From Lacibacter sp. H375 (GTDB taxonomy: Bacteria > Bacteroidota > Bacteroidia > Chitinophagales > Chitinophagaceae), in NCBI RefSeq assembly GCF_037892425.1, contig NZ_JBBKTT010000002.1, forward strand, positions 62,001-126,000: a stretch of 64,000 nt of DNA. Reading direction: 5' to 3'. Shown piece after piece: positions 34,431-42,903 of the stretch. Every line of letters begins with the position of its first letter. Within the stretch, counting starts at the first letter, position 1. Position numbers and translations under genes: made by a program. The notes beneath the pieces are model-generated. The model searched no databases. It was not told the origin of the DNA and was given only the letters and a program-made list of their open reading frames with translations.

Positions 34431-35801
34431 ATGTTGTTAGCAATTAACTGGGCCGAATTCGGAATTAAAGCAGCACAATTATTATTGTCTCTTTCTATTC
34501 TTATTGTGTTTCATGAATTCGGTCATTACATCACTGCCCGTTGGTTTAAGTGTCGTGTTGAAAAATTCTATCTCTTCTTCGATCCCTGGTTCTCGTTGTT
34601 CAAAAAGAAAATTGGCGAAACCGAATACGGTATCGGCTGGTTGCCATTAGGCGGCTATGTAAAAATTTCAGGAATGATCGATGAGAGCATGGATAAAGAA
34701 GCCATGAAACTTCCTGCACAGGATTGGGAATTCAGAAGTAAACCGGCCTGGCAACGTTTGATCATTATGATTGGCGGTGTAACGGTGAATGTGTTGCTTG
34801 CTTTTATCATTTACGCAATGATCTTATTTGTGTGGGGCGAAGACAGAATACCAATGAACAGTATGAGAGATGGTATCTGGACACAGGATAAATTAATGAG
34901 TGAAATTGGTTTGCGCAATGGTGATAAAATTCTCCAGGTGAATGGCAAATCAATTGACTATCTCGAAAATCTGAATCTGAAAGTACTTACCGGTTCCGGT
35001 GGAACAATTTTAGTTGAGAGAAATGGTAAACAACAGGAAGTAAATATTCCTGTTCGTCTTGTAGGCAAACTGGTTGAAAGTAAAAGAAGAAGAGGATTAT
35101 TAGCATACCGCATACCATCTGTTGTTGGTGCATACGATCCAAAAGATACTGCCTTCGGCAAACAGGCAGGTTTGCAGGAGTACGACAGAATTATTGCAGT
35201 AGATGGGAAGCTGGTTTCCTTTTACGATGAAATGCCTCCTCTTTTTCAACAAAAGAAGAGTGCAACGGCCCAAATGACTGTTGTACGTAAGAACGATACA
35301 TTACAGCTTACAACAAAAGTTGATAAAGAAGGCCGTGCAGGTATTCCTTATTTATCACATCAGCAATATGCTGATATGGGTGTGATCAAAATTGAACATC
35401 ACAGTTATGGGTTCTTCGAATCGTTCCCTGCAGGTGTAAGTAAAACATTCCGCAAGCTGGGTGATTATATTGATCAGTTTAAATTGATTCTTAATCCTGA
35501 TACTGAAGCATACAAAGGCATTGGCGGGTTTAAATCAATGGGGTCAATCTTTCCTGCTGTTTGGGATTGGGAAAGTTTTTGGAGCATTACTGCACTGTTC
35601 AGCATTATTCTTGCATTCATGAACCTGTTGCCAATTCCCGCATTGGATGGTGGACACGTTTTGTTTACTTTGATTGAGATGATCACCGGACGTAAACCAA
35701 ATGAGAAGTTTTTAGAATATGCACAAATCGTTGGTATGGTGATCCTGTTTGGATTGTTGATCTATGCAAACGGAAACGATCTGTTTGGCTGGAATAAATA
35801 G
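34431..35801 (+). CDS. rseP: RIP-type site-2 zinc metalloprotease RseP
   Basis: 456 residues. The first membrane helix carries the zinc motif H28-E-F-G-H32 (LIVFHEFGHYITARWF). The last helices carry the second metal motif NLLPIPALDGGHVLF. Between them are two PDZ-like regions (about 125-310) with DKILQVNGKSI and YDRIIAVDGKLV. It cleaves transmembrane segments such as anti-sigma factors within the inner membrane. Longer than family minimum but normal for Bacteroidota. A strong terminator follows. Confidence 0.95.
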   Translation: MLLAINWAEFGIKAAQLLLSLSILIVFHEFGHYITARWFKCRVEKFYLFFDPWFSLFKKKIGETEYGIGWLPLGGYVKISGMIDESMDKEAMKLPAQDWEFRSKPAWQRLIIMIGGVTVNVLLAFIIYAMILFVWGEDRIPMNSMRDGIWTQDKLMSEIGLRNGDKILQVNGKSIDYLENLNLKVLTGSGGTILVERNGKQQEVNIPVRLVGKLVESKRRRGLLAYRIPSVVGAYDPKDTAFGKQAGLQEYDRIIAVDGKLVSFYDEMPPLFQQKKSATAQMTVVRKNDTLQLTTKVDKEGRAGIPYLSHQQYADMGVIKIEHHSYGFFESFPAGVSKTFRKLGDYIDQFKLILNPDTEAYKGIGGFKSMGSIFPAVWDWESFWSITALFSIILAFMNLLPIPALDGGHVLFTLIEMITGRKPNEKFLEYAQIVGMVILFGLLIYANGNDLFGWNK

Positions 35802-35828
35802 AATTGATAATTATTTATGTGATAATTA

Positions 35829-35864
35829 AAAATGAGAAAGCGTTGTTGCTTTCTCATTTTTTTT
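35829..35864 (+). terminator. Rho-independent terminator after rseP
   Basis: AAAATGAGAAAGC pairs with GCTTTCTCATTTT around the loop GTTGTT and runs into TTTTTTTT. Confidence 0.9.
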
Positions 35865-35939
35865 GCAGGCAATTTAGAATTACAGGAAATACAATTTAAT
35901 CAGGTTCGTACATCATCCATCATACATCAAACATTCTCC

Positions 35940-37742
35940 TTATAACTCGATGCCTATTTTCTTCATTAAGATAGAGGCATTCATGCTTTGGCAGATGCCT
36001 CTTTTTAATTTATAGTCGAAGTATAATTCATCAGCATTTACCTGCACATCGAAATGATAATTATGAATACCGGCAGGAAATTCATGTGCAAGATTTGCCA
36101 GCTCCAGATCATGCGTTGCTAAAATGCCCATTGCTTTGTGATGCAGTAATTGTTTGATCAATGCTTTTGAACCCGTGTGTCTGTCGTTTGAATTGGTACC
36201 ACGTAAAATCTCATCGAGCAAAATAAATACAGCTTCGTTGTTGTTCACTGCATCAATAATCTGCTTCAGTTTTTTCAGCTCAGCATAAAACGTGGAAGTG
36301 CTTTCTTCAAGATTATCTTTAATTCGCATGCTGCTCATTACTTTCAACGGAGTTACGGTTAATTGCTTTGCACAAACAGGCGCACCCATTGCAGCTAATA
36401 CCATATTTACACCCACACTTCGCAGGAATGTACTCTTGCCGGCCATGTTTGAACCTGTGATGAGATTGATCTGTTCTTTGCCGATCGTTGAAAAATCATT
36501 CAATACATTCTTTTGCTCATCAATTAACGGATGGCCTAATTGTTCAGCAATAAAAGTTGGATCATCTGTTTTTAATTGCGGGAAAGTCCAGTGCGGATGA
36601 TTGAATGCAAGTATTGCAATGCTGTTCAGTGCCTCCAGTTCAGCTAATGAATGAAACCAATGATTGATCTGCTGATTATTTTTTTGCTTCCACTTCTCAA
36701 GTTGAAGTACCTGTTGCAGATCCCACAGCAGAAAAATATTCAGTGGAATAAATACAACAGGATTTAAACGATAATCGAACCGGTTAAAAATGTTCTTCAG
36801 TTGCAGTATCTGTTGTGACGCTTTGTTTGAACCGGAATGAAATTGATGTTTCAGTTCAACCAGCAATGGGTCTTTAAATTCTGCCTGCTCAATACAGGCA
36901 ATGCTGTTCGAAAGCACCTCCATCTGTTCGGTGATCTTATTCAACTTGCGATAGAGTGGAACAATCAAACGTGTGATGGCAAAAGCAGTGATAGTGAAGA
37001 CAAGCAACGATTGAAGAAATCGCTGATAAGTAATTATATCATATAGAAAAGAGATCAATGCGCCTGTTGCAGCAACTGGTAAAATATAACGAACAATCTG
37101 CCATATTTTTTTATCGATGAACTGGTTGTCTTCTTTTAACCATTCTTCCATTTTTTTTTCGGTTGCAACAGTAATGGTAGAAGAAGAGCCATGCGCCTGC
37201 AGCTCCTGCCTCCAGTTAATTTGTTGCATTAATTCCTGCGCAGCTTTTTGCCGTGCCTGGATTACTTCAGGTGTTGCAGGAGCAAGCAACCAATCTGCAA
37301 GCAATCGATTGCCTTGTTGAGAGTGTGTTCTGTTGATGTATTGATAAAGAGATGCCCTACCGAAAATATCAAGATCACCTGCGTAAGGATGTTCATCTTT
37401 ATAAAATTCACTGCCATCTTTTTGATGTGTGTACTTGTGTTGCAGGTAAAGTAATTCCTGTTCGTTTATAGCGATCAAGCGTTCATGGTGACTGATGGCG
37501 TCTTTGTTTGCAAGATCTTTTCGCACGGCTAATAAAAAGATCGCCAACCCGATGAAAAAAATAACTGCTGAAACAAAAATACCATAAGATGAAAGCAGCC
37601 AGATGAGTAATGCAGTTATTGCTAAAAGGCCAAATCTTGTCCACCCAAGGAGCTGTTTACGTTTCAGTAAATGATTGAGTTTGATGTTTAGGTCGTTGAT
37701 CCGTTGCCTGTAGGATGATTCCGCTTTGATCGTTTCTGCCAT
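35940..37742 (-). CDS. Membrane-anchored MutS-family ATPase
   Basis: 600 residues. Two hydrophobic helices near residues 35-75 (FGLLAITALLIWLLSSYGIF, AVIFFIGLAIFLLA) and a further pair near 205-250 suggest membrane attachment. The C terminus is a MutS-type ATPase: Walker A LITGSNMAGKSTFLRSVG, the signature LEESTSTFYAEL, Walker B FILLDEILRGTNSNDRHTG and ATHDLEL. No mismatch-recognition domain and no C-terminal Smr nuclease are seen. This differs from MutS (25576) and MutS2. Membrane-bound MutS relatives are typical of Bacteroidota and of unknown function. It is divergent from tmRNA. Confidence 0.85.
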   Translation of the reverse strand: MAETIKAESSYRQRINDLNIKLNHLLKRKQLLGWTRFGLLAITALLIWLLSSYGIFVSAVIFFIGLAIFLLAVRKDLANKDAISHHERLIAINEQELLYLQHKYTHQKDGSEFYKDEHPYAGDLDIFGRASLYQYINRTHSQQGNRLLADWLLAPATPEVIQARQKAAQELMQQINWRQELQAHGSSSTITVATEKKMEEWLKEDNQFIDKKIWQIVRYILPVAATGALISFLYDIITYQRFLQSLLVFTITAFAITRLIVPLYRKLNKITEQMEVLSNSIACIEQAEFKDPLLVELKHQFHSGSNKASQQILQLKNIFNRFDYRLNPVVFIPLNIFLLWDLQQVLQLEKWKQKNNQQINHWFHSLAELEALNSIAILAFNHPHWTFPQLKTDDPTFIAEQLGHPLIDEQKNVLNDFSTIGKEQINLITGSNMAGKSTFLRSVGVNMVLAAMGAPVCAKQLTVTPLKVMSSMRIKDNLEESTSTFYAELKKLKQIIDAVNNNEAVFILLDEILRGTNSNDRHTGSKALIKQLLHHKAMGILATHDLELANLAHEFPAGIHNYHFDVQVNADELYFDYKLKRGICQSMNASILMKKIGIEL

Positions 37743-37805
37743 GCTGTAAAACTAAGAAAGAATGCTGCATGGTTTTTCTTTGGCGTTTGTCAACAGAAAT
37801 AAATG

Positions 37806-37813
37806 TATTTTTG
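37806..37813 (+). promoter_or_regulatory. Possible -7 box for tmRNA
   Basis: TATTTTTG is a perfect TAnnTTTG match 44 bases before the mature tmRNA 5' end, which is made by processing. A weak TTTG lies upstream at 37786 with poor spacing. Confidence 0.4.
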
Positions 37814-37856
37814 CTGTCCGAAAATACTTTGTACTTCCAACTTCGTATTTCAACAT

Positions 37857-38226
37857 GGGGCTGCCTGGTTTTGACAGCATAGATCTTTGAAGGTGTAAGC
37901 ATGCAGTGCGTTGGATAATTAGCACTTTAATCTGAATATTCAAAAACTCAAATGGCAATACACAGTATGCCATGGCCGCTTAATCAGTGATTAAGTAGTC
38001 ATTAGGGCCGCCGAACAGGTTGATCTGTTACCAGGTTCCGCCGCCGACTCAAACACAAAACAGGTTGCTGTAGCAGAAGGCTGTGACTGTTGCAAAAGAC
38101 TATTCAGCTAAGTATTGCGTTGGTAAGTTCATGTCCTGCGCAGTGCCGACAAACAATCATGAAATAAGCATGTAGAAAGCTTTCGGCGAATATGTTTGGA
38201 CAGCGGTTCGAATCCGCTCAGCTCCA
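37857..38226 (+). ncRNA. ssrA: Transfer-messenger RNA (tmRNA)
   Basis: The 5' end GGGGCTG (37857) pairs with CAGCTCC (38219-38225) to form the acceptor stem with A 38226 as discriminator. GGTTCGAATCCGC near the 3' end is the T arm and TTTTGACAGCATAG follows the 5' stem. The tag frame runs through AATGGCAATACACAGTATGC and ends in ...YAMAA then TAA TCA GTG ATT AAG TAG. The encoded tag is (S)NGNTQYAMAA, whose ending fits the degradation signal of trans-translation. Single-chain form, not permuted. CCA is not encoded. Confidence 0.95.
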
Positions 38227-38237
38227 CGCCACACCTT

Positions 38238-38271
38238 AACGGACAATCCTTCAAAAATCGGATTGTCCGTT
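38238..38271 (+). terminator. Hairpin after tmRNA
   Basis: AACGGACAATCC and GGATTGTCCGTT form a perfect 12-bp stem with a 10-base loop. The tail is only moderately T-rich. Confidence 0.6.
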
Positions 38272-38320
38272 CAATTGCATTTATCAGTTTTCGAACAATT
38301 ATATTTCAGCCGATAATAAA

Positions 38321-39667
38321 TTATTGAGATTGGATATTCGCTAAACCTTCTGAGTAGATGTTCCCGGTCTGGAGATCTTTTAAAGCAAATCCGTTAATAA
38401 CCCCAATTCCTCCAAACGTAATTCGCATGCCATAGAATTTCTTTAGTGGAAAGCGGTAAGTTGTTTCATGAACTATTTTGTCATTGATAGAAAGTGTTGC
38501 TTTCTTATTAACAACTTTCAATTTTATTCTGCCACCTGCAGTGAGGTCTACGCCAAGAAAACTCAGGTCTTCTCTTTCGCCTTCATGATGAATTTCAGAA
38601 AAATTTAATAATGACCAGCTTACACAACCTGGTTTAATGAACCTGGCGAAGTGGCTAGATTGTTCACCATAAACTGTTATGTCTGCCTGCGAACAACGTA
38701 TTCCCGGGCGGGGAAGAGAAGTGCTTAACCAAAGATTCAACTCAAAATTATCAGCATCAACCGGTAACGGTTTTGTGTTTACGAAATGTACAAAAAAGGC
38801 TTTGCTTGTGTCAACACCTGCAGCGCTTACTTCCTCTGCCATTACTTCAAGCTTTCCGGTTTTGGTATAGCGATTAATATTAACAGGATAAACTTTTGCA
38901 GTGTCGAATTGAATTTGTGCGGTAGCTGTCCATCCATTTGTTTTGAGATAAACCGATACAGAGTCAACAGGTATACCATCATATTTCAAAAGTGCATAGT
39001 ACCGACCAGGTATTTCGTAAAAATGTGAAATAGTTAAACCTTCATCTATTTCTTTCTCCCGTCGACCGTCACCAAAATCAATCGTAAAATTGTCTTTATC
39101 TCCTTTAAAACTATTTGCAAGTTTTATGGTAAATGTAGTTGAGTGAGGTGCTTCACCTTCCGGCTTACTACAAAGCAAGTCGACATCAGCAGAAGTAACG
39201 CTTTGGACTGATTTGTTTTTTTGCAAAACCCAAAATATAATTACAGCGATCAGTAACAGCGCAATTATAATGTAGATATTCCTTCTTTGTTTAGAAACCG
39301 GGTTTGCTGAAATATTTTTTGTTGCCTCAGCAACCGGCTCCTCTTCTTTAGTTGCTACAGGTTTAGGGTGTTTTGCTAAAAACGCATCCCAATCGCTATA
39401 ACCACTGTATTGCACAAGTGCATCACGTGTTGCTTTTTGAGGGTAGTACCTGTCGGTTGTTTTAAGTTTGCCGAAAATGCGCTTCAATGTACTTGGGCTT
39501 ATCTGCACATTAGTTTGTCTGAAAAGCTGGCCACTTAAACGCAGGTAATCTCCATTGGTCCAGCTCTCAAATGAGGCCTTCCCAATTTTTTCTGCTGCCA
39601 TACGGCAACAAAGGTCTAAATGATAGAACGATTCCTTGCTTTCATATTGTTCATTTTGCTGTGGCAT
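38321..39667 (-). CDS. Membrane protein with cytoplasmic HTH-like and external PKD-like domains; putative regulator
   Basis: 448 residues. Residues 1-100 are cytoplasmic and contain QISPSTLKRIFGKLKTTDRYYPQKATRDALVQYSGY, a stretch I associate with Bacteroidota proteins that pair a putative DNA-binding end with an outer sensor. One membrane helix is at about 130-147 (IYIIIALLLIAVIIFWVLQ). Outside is a PKD-like fold (FTIDFGDGRREKEID...ISHFYEIPGRYYALLKYD). A beta-rich C terminus that could be a lectin/LamG-like module follows. It is divergent from the SusC gene 166 bases away, so it may sense the glycan and control that locus; this is inferred. Confidence 0.6.
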   Translation of the reverse strand: MPQQNEQYESKESFYHLDLCCRMAAEKIGKASFESWTNGDYLRLSGQLFRQTNVQISPSTLKRIFGKLKTTDRYYPQKATRDALVQYSGYSDWDAFLAKHPKPVATKEEEPVAEATKNISANPVSKQRRNIYIIIALLLIAVIIFWVLQKNKSVQSVTSADVDLLCSKPEGEAPHSTTFTIKLANSFKGDKDNFTIDFGDGRREKEIDEGLTISHFYEIPGRYYALLKYDGIPVDSVSVYLKTNGWTATAQIQFDTAKVYPVNINRYTKTGKLEVMAEEVSAAGVDTSKAFFVHFVNTKPLPVDADNFELNLWLSTSLPRPGIRCSQADITVYGEQSSHFARFIKPGCVSWSLLNFSEIHHEGEREDLSFLGVDLTAGGRIKLKVVNKKATLSINDKIVHETTYRFPLKKFYGMRITFGGIGVINGFALKDLQTGNIYSEGLANIQSQ

Positions 39668-39833
39668 GGGTATGCAAAGTACTTATTTGCAGTTAGTTAA
39701 GTTGTTCAAACTTTTGGTTGGGTATTGCACAGGTCAAAAGTTGGAATACCCTGTACTGCAAATCTAAATTTATATCCTCATTTATTATTTAAGCCTTTCC
39801 TGTTAAAGGCTCAAATCCAAAAACGATTGCAAA

Positions 39834-42800
39834 ATGAAACAAAAACTGCTGCTATTCTTTTCCCTCTGCCTTTTACTTACACTACCCGTGCTGGCACAAA
39901 ACAAAACAATAAAGGGTACTGTAACCGATGCCACCAGCAATCTGCCATTAGCAGGTGTCAGTGTGGTAGCAGAGGGCACCACTGTTGGTACAACAACAAA
40001 CGAATCAGGTCAATTCACATTACAGGTTGCCACATCTGTAAAAAAATTGACCATAACCTTTGTGAATTACCGAACCACAACTGTGGATATTACAGAAGAC
40101 AATCTTTCTATCCGCCTTACTGCTGAAGTTAAAGGGATGGATGAAGTAGTAGTAGTAGGTTATGGTACTCAAAAGAAGAAAGATCTCACTGGCTCTGTAT
40201 CAACCATTGGTGCAAAAGATGTTGGCGGCCGTCAAACCGTTCAGGTGTCTGAAGCATTGCAGGGAAGTATTTCAGGTGTTTCTGTTACACGCAGCAGCGG
40301 CGCACCGGGTTCAGGTGCGTCTATCCGTATACGTGGGATTACAACTACCGGTGAAAACAGTCCGTTGATTTTGGTTGATGGAGTTCCTGTAAACAGCATC
40401 GATAATGTAAACCCAAATGATGTTGAAAGTATTTCGGTGTTGAAAGATGCAGCTTCTGCAGCAATCTATGGTTCGAGAGGTGCGGCCGGTGTAGTACTGG
40501 TAACCACCAAGCGTGCAAAGAATGGTCAGTCAAGTCTTGAATATAATTATGAGTATGCTGTACAAACGCCAACATCATTACCATCTTTTGTTGGTGTACA
40601 GGATTACATGCGCTATTTTAATGAGCAGTCGGTTAACGATGGAGCCTCATCAGGGCCATATCCACAGGCGTTCATTAATTCTTATCTAGACAGTAACAAG
40701 GTAAGCCCCGACAGATTTCCAAATACCGATTGGCAACGTGCAACAATGAAGTACAGGTTTGCACCACGTGAGCGGCACGACCTTGTATTTACAATGGGAA
40801 CCGGTAAACTGAAAACAAAAGCATCGTTGGGTTATCAGAATGCAGGTGCGTTTTATGATAACTTTAATTATAACCGCTACCTCGTGCGTCTCAACAATGA
40901 TCTGCAGATCAACGATCGCATTTCTGTAAATCTTGATATTGCATATAGACGTACCACAACAAAATCAACAGTTTCAACACCAGGTTTTGGCAGCCCTGTG
41001 TATGAAGGAAGAGTACTGCCGCCCATTTATGATGATTACTATTCTGACGGTCGATATGCTCCGGGTAAGGATGGACGTAATCCACTTGCACAGATTTATG
41101 AAGGTGGTTTTGGAAAGAGTACACAAAGCCAACTGCTTGGCAGGTTAGCGATTAATGTGAAACCTATTAAAGATCTTACATTAACTGCTTTGATTTCGCC
41201 CAGTTTTGATTTTGATAAAAATAAAACCTTTGCAAAACAAATCAGGTTCACAGATATAAATGATCCGTCACGTGTAATTTTCACAAACCTCCGTTCAACT
41301 ACTTTCTTAAACGAAGGGCGCACAGAAAACCTGATCATGAACGGACAGTTTCTTGCAAACTATCGCAAAGAAATTGGTAAGTATCACAGCATTGAGGCAT
41401 TGGCAGGTTATGAAGAAAATTATAATTACTTCGAATCGATTTCTGCATCAAGAGATGGCTTTCCGTTAACAACATTTCCCTACCTGAGTGTTGGTTCGCA
41501 GGAGTTTCGTGACAACTCAGGTAATGCTTCAGAATCGGCACTGCGTTCTTTTTTTGGAAGAGTGAATTATAGTTTTAATGATCGATATTTTGTTCAGGGT
41601 AATATACGTTACGATAAATCTTCACGCTTTGGAAAGAATTATCGTGATGCAATGTTCCCTTCTGTGTCTGCAGGTTGGGTGCTTTCAGAAGAAACATTTT
41701 TGAAAGATGTGAAATGGCTTTCATTTCTTAAACTGCGTGCTTCTTACGGCGAAGCAGGTAACGAGCGTATCGGTAATTATCCTTACCAGGCCTCACTTGC
41801 TGCAAGCACAGCTTTGTTTTATCAGGGGACTGCAGTTGTGCCACTTACAGGTTATGCACAAACTGATTTTGCCATTGAAGATATCAGTTGGGAAACAACC
41901 AGCACTACCGATGTTGGTGTTGACATGACATTACTTAACAGCAGACTTACTGTTACTGCAGATTATTTTGTTCGCAGAACAAGAGATATTCTTCTCATAT
42001 CTGATATTCCAAACTATGTTGGCTTTAATGATCCATACGATAACCTCGGTACAATAGGTGCAAAAGGTTGGGAGCTTGAAATAGGATGGAGAGATCATTT
42101 TGGTAAGCTGAATTATTCTGTAGCTGCAAACCTGTCTGATGCAAAAACAGAAGTAATTACAATCAGTAACCCCGGCTCATTAGGAAGTATTGTAAACCTG
42201 AAAGGTTATGAATTTAATTCGTGGTATGGTTACAGATCAGGCGGTATTTTCCAGAATGCAGCAGAAGTAGCAGCAAGCCCGATCTTCCCTAATACAAAGC
42301 CGGGTGATATGAAGTATAATGATTTGAATAAAGATGGCAGTATCAGTTCAGATAAAGACAGAGAAGTATTAGGCGGTTCATTGCCAAGATATATTTATGG
42401 TGGTAACATCCGTCTCGACTATCAGAATTTTGATTTCGGATTGGTATTTCAGGGAGTAGGTAAAAAACTGAGTTTATTACCAAGTGAATCTATACAACCA
42501 TTTGCTGAAGCATTTGGTAATATGCCAAGCGCAATGGTAGGACGTTTGTGGAGTGTCAACAATTCTGCAGAACAAAATAAAGCAGCAACATTTCCCCGTT
42601 TATCAAGAACATCAAACGGCAACAACTACCTGGTGTCAGATCATTGGCTTGTGAACGGTGCATATTTCAGAGTTAAGAATATTACGCTTGGTTACAACAT
42701 GAAGCAGGCATTACTGAAGCGTGCTGCTATTCAATCGATCCGCTTTTATGCTGCTGTAAATGATTTGTTCTCTATTCATCATTTCCCGAAATACATTGGT

Positions 42801-42875
42801 GCTGATCCTGAAGCGGCCAATTTAGGTTACCCGATTGTTACAACAATCATGGGTGGTATAACCGTTAAGTTTTAA
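39834..42875 (+). CDS. SusC/RagA-family TonB-linked outer membrane protein (locus 1)
   Basis: 1,013 residues. Signal peptide (MKQKLLLFFSLCLLLTLPVLAQ), carboxypeptidase-regulatory-like domain (KGTVTDATSNLPLAGVSV), the TonB-box region MDEVVVVGYGTQKKKDLTGSVS, plug (GSISGVSVTRSSGAPGSGAS, LVDGVPVNSIDNVNPNDVES) and a long barrel ending in ITVKF. It would import an oligosaccharide or peptide bound by the partner SusD. The SusD gene begins 28 bases later. The regulator-like membrane protein is divergent upstream. No STN domain, so probably no direct anti-sigma signalling. Confidence 0.95.
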   Translation: MKQKLLLFFSLCLLLTLPVLAQNKTIKGTVTDATSNLPLAGVSVVAEGTTVGTTTNESGQFTLQVATSVKKLTITFVNYRTTTVDITEDNLSIRLTAEVKGMDEVVVVGYGTQKKKDLTGSVSTIGAKDVGGRQTVQVSEALQGSISGVSVTRSSGAPGSGASIRIRGITTTGENSPLILVDGVPVNSIDNVNPNDVESISVLKDAASAAIYGSRGAAGVVLVTTKRAKNGQSSLEYNYEYAVQTPTSLPSFVGVQDYMRYFNEQSVNDGASSGPYPQAFINSYLDSNKVSPDRFPNTDWQRATMKYRFAPRERHDLVFTMGTGKLKTKASLGYQNAGAFYDNFNYNRYLVRLNNDLQINDRISVNLDIAYRRTTTKSTVSTPGFGSPVYEGRVLPPIYDDYYSDGRYAPGKDGRNPLAQIYEGGFGKSTQSQLLGRLAINVKPIKDLTLTALISPSFDFDKNKTFAKQIRFTDINDPSRVIFTNLRSTTFLNEGRTENLIMNGQFLANYRKEIGKYHSIEALAGYEENYNYFESISASRDGFPLTTFPYLSVGSQEFRDNSGNASESALRSFFGRVNYSFNDRYFVQGNIRYDKSSRFGKNYRDAMFPSVSAGWVLSEETFLKDVKWLSFLKLRASYGEAGNERIGNYPYQASLAASTALFYQGTAVVPLTGYAQTDFAIEDISWETTSTTDVGVDMTLLNSRLTVTADYFVRRTRDILLISDIPNYVGFNDPYDNLGTIGAKGWELEIGWRDHFGKLNYSVAANLSDAKTEVITISNPGSLGSIVNLKGYEFNSWYGYRSGGIFQNAAEVAASPIFPNTKPGDMKYNDLNKDGSISSDKDREVLGGSLPRYIYGGNIRLDYQNFDFGLVFQGVGKKLSLLPSESIQPFAEAFGNMPSAMVGRLWSVNNSAEQNKAATFPRLSRTSNGNNYLVSDHWLVNGAYFRVKNITLGYNMKQALLKRAAIQSIRFYAAVNDLFSIHHFPKYIGADPEAANLGYPIVTTIMGGITVKF

Positions 42876-42903
42876 CCGATTGTTACTGCTAAATAAAACA
42901 ACA

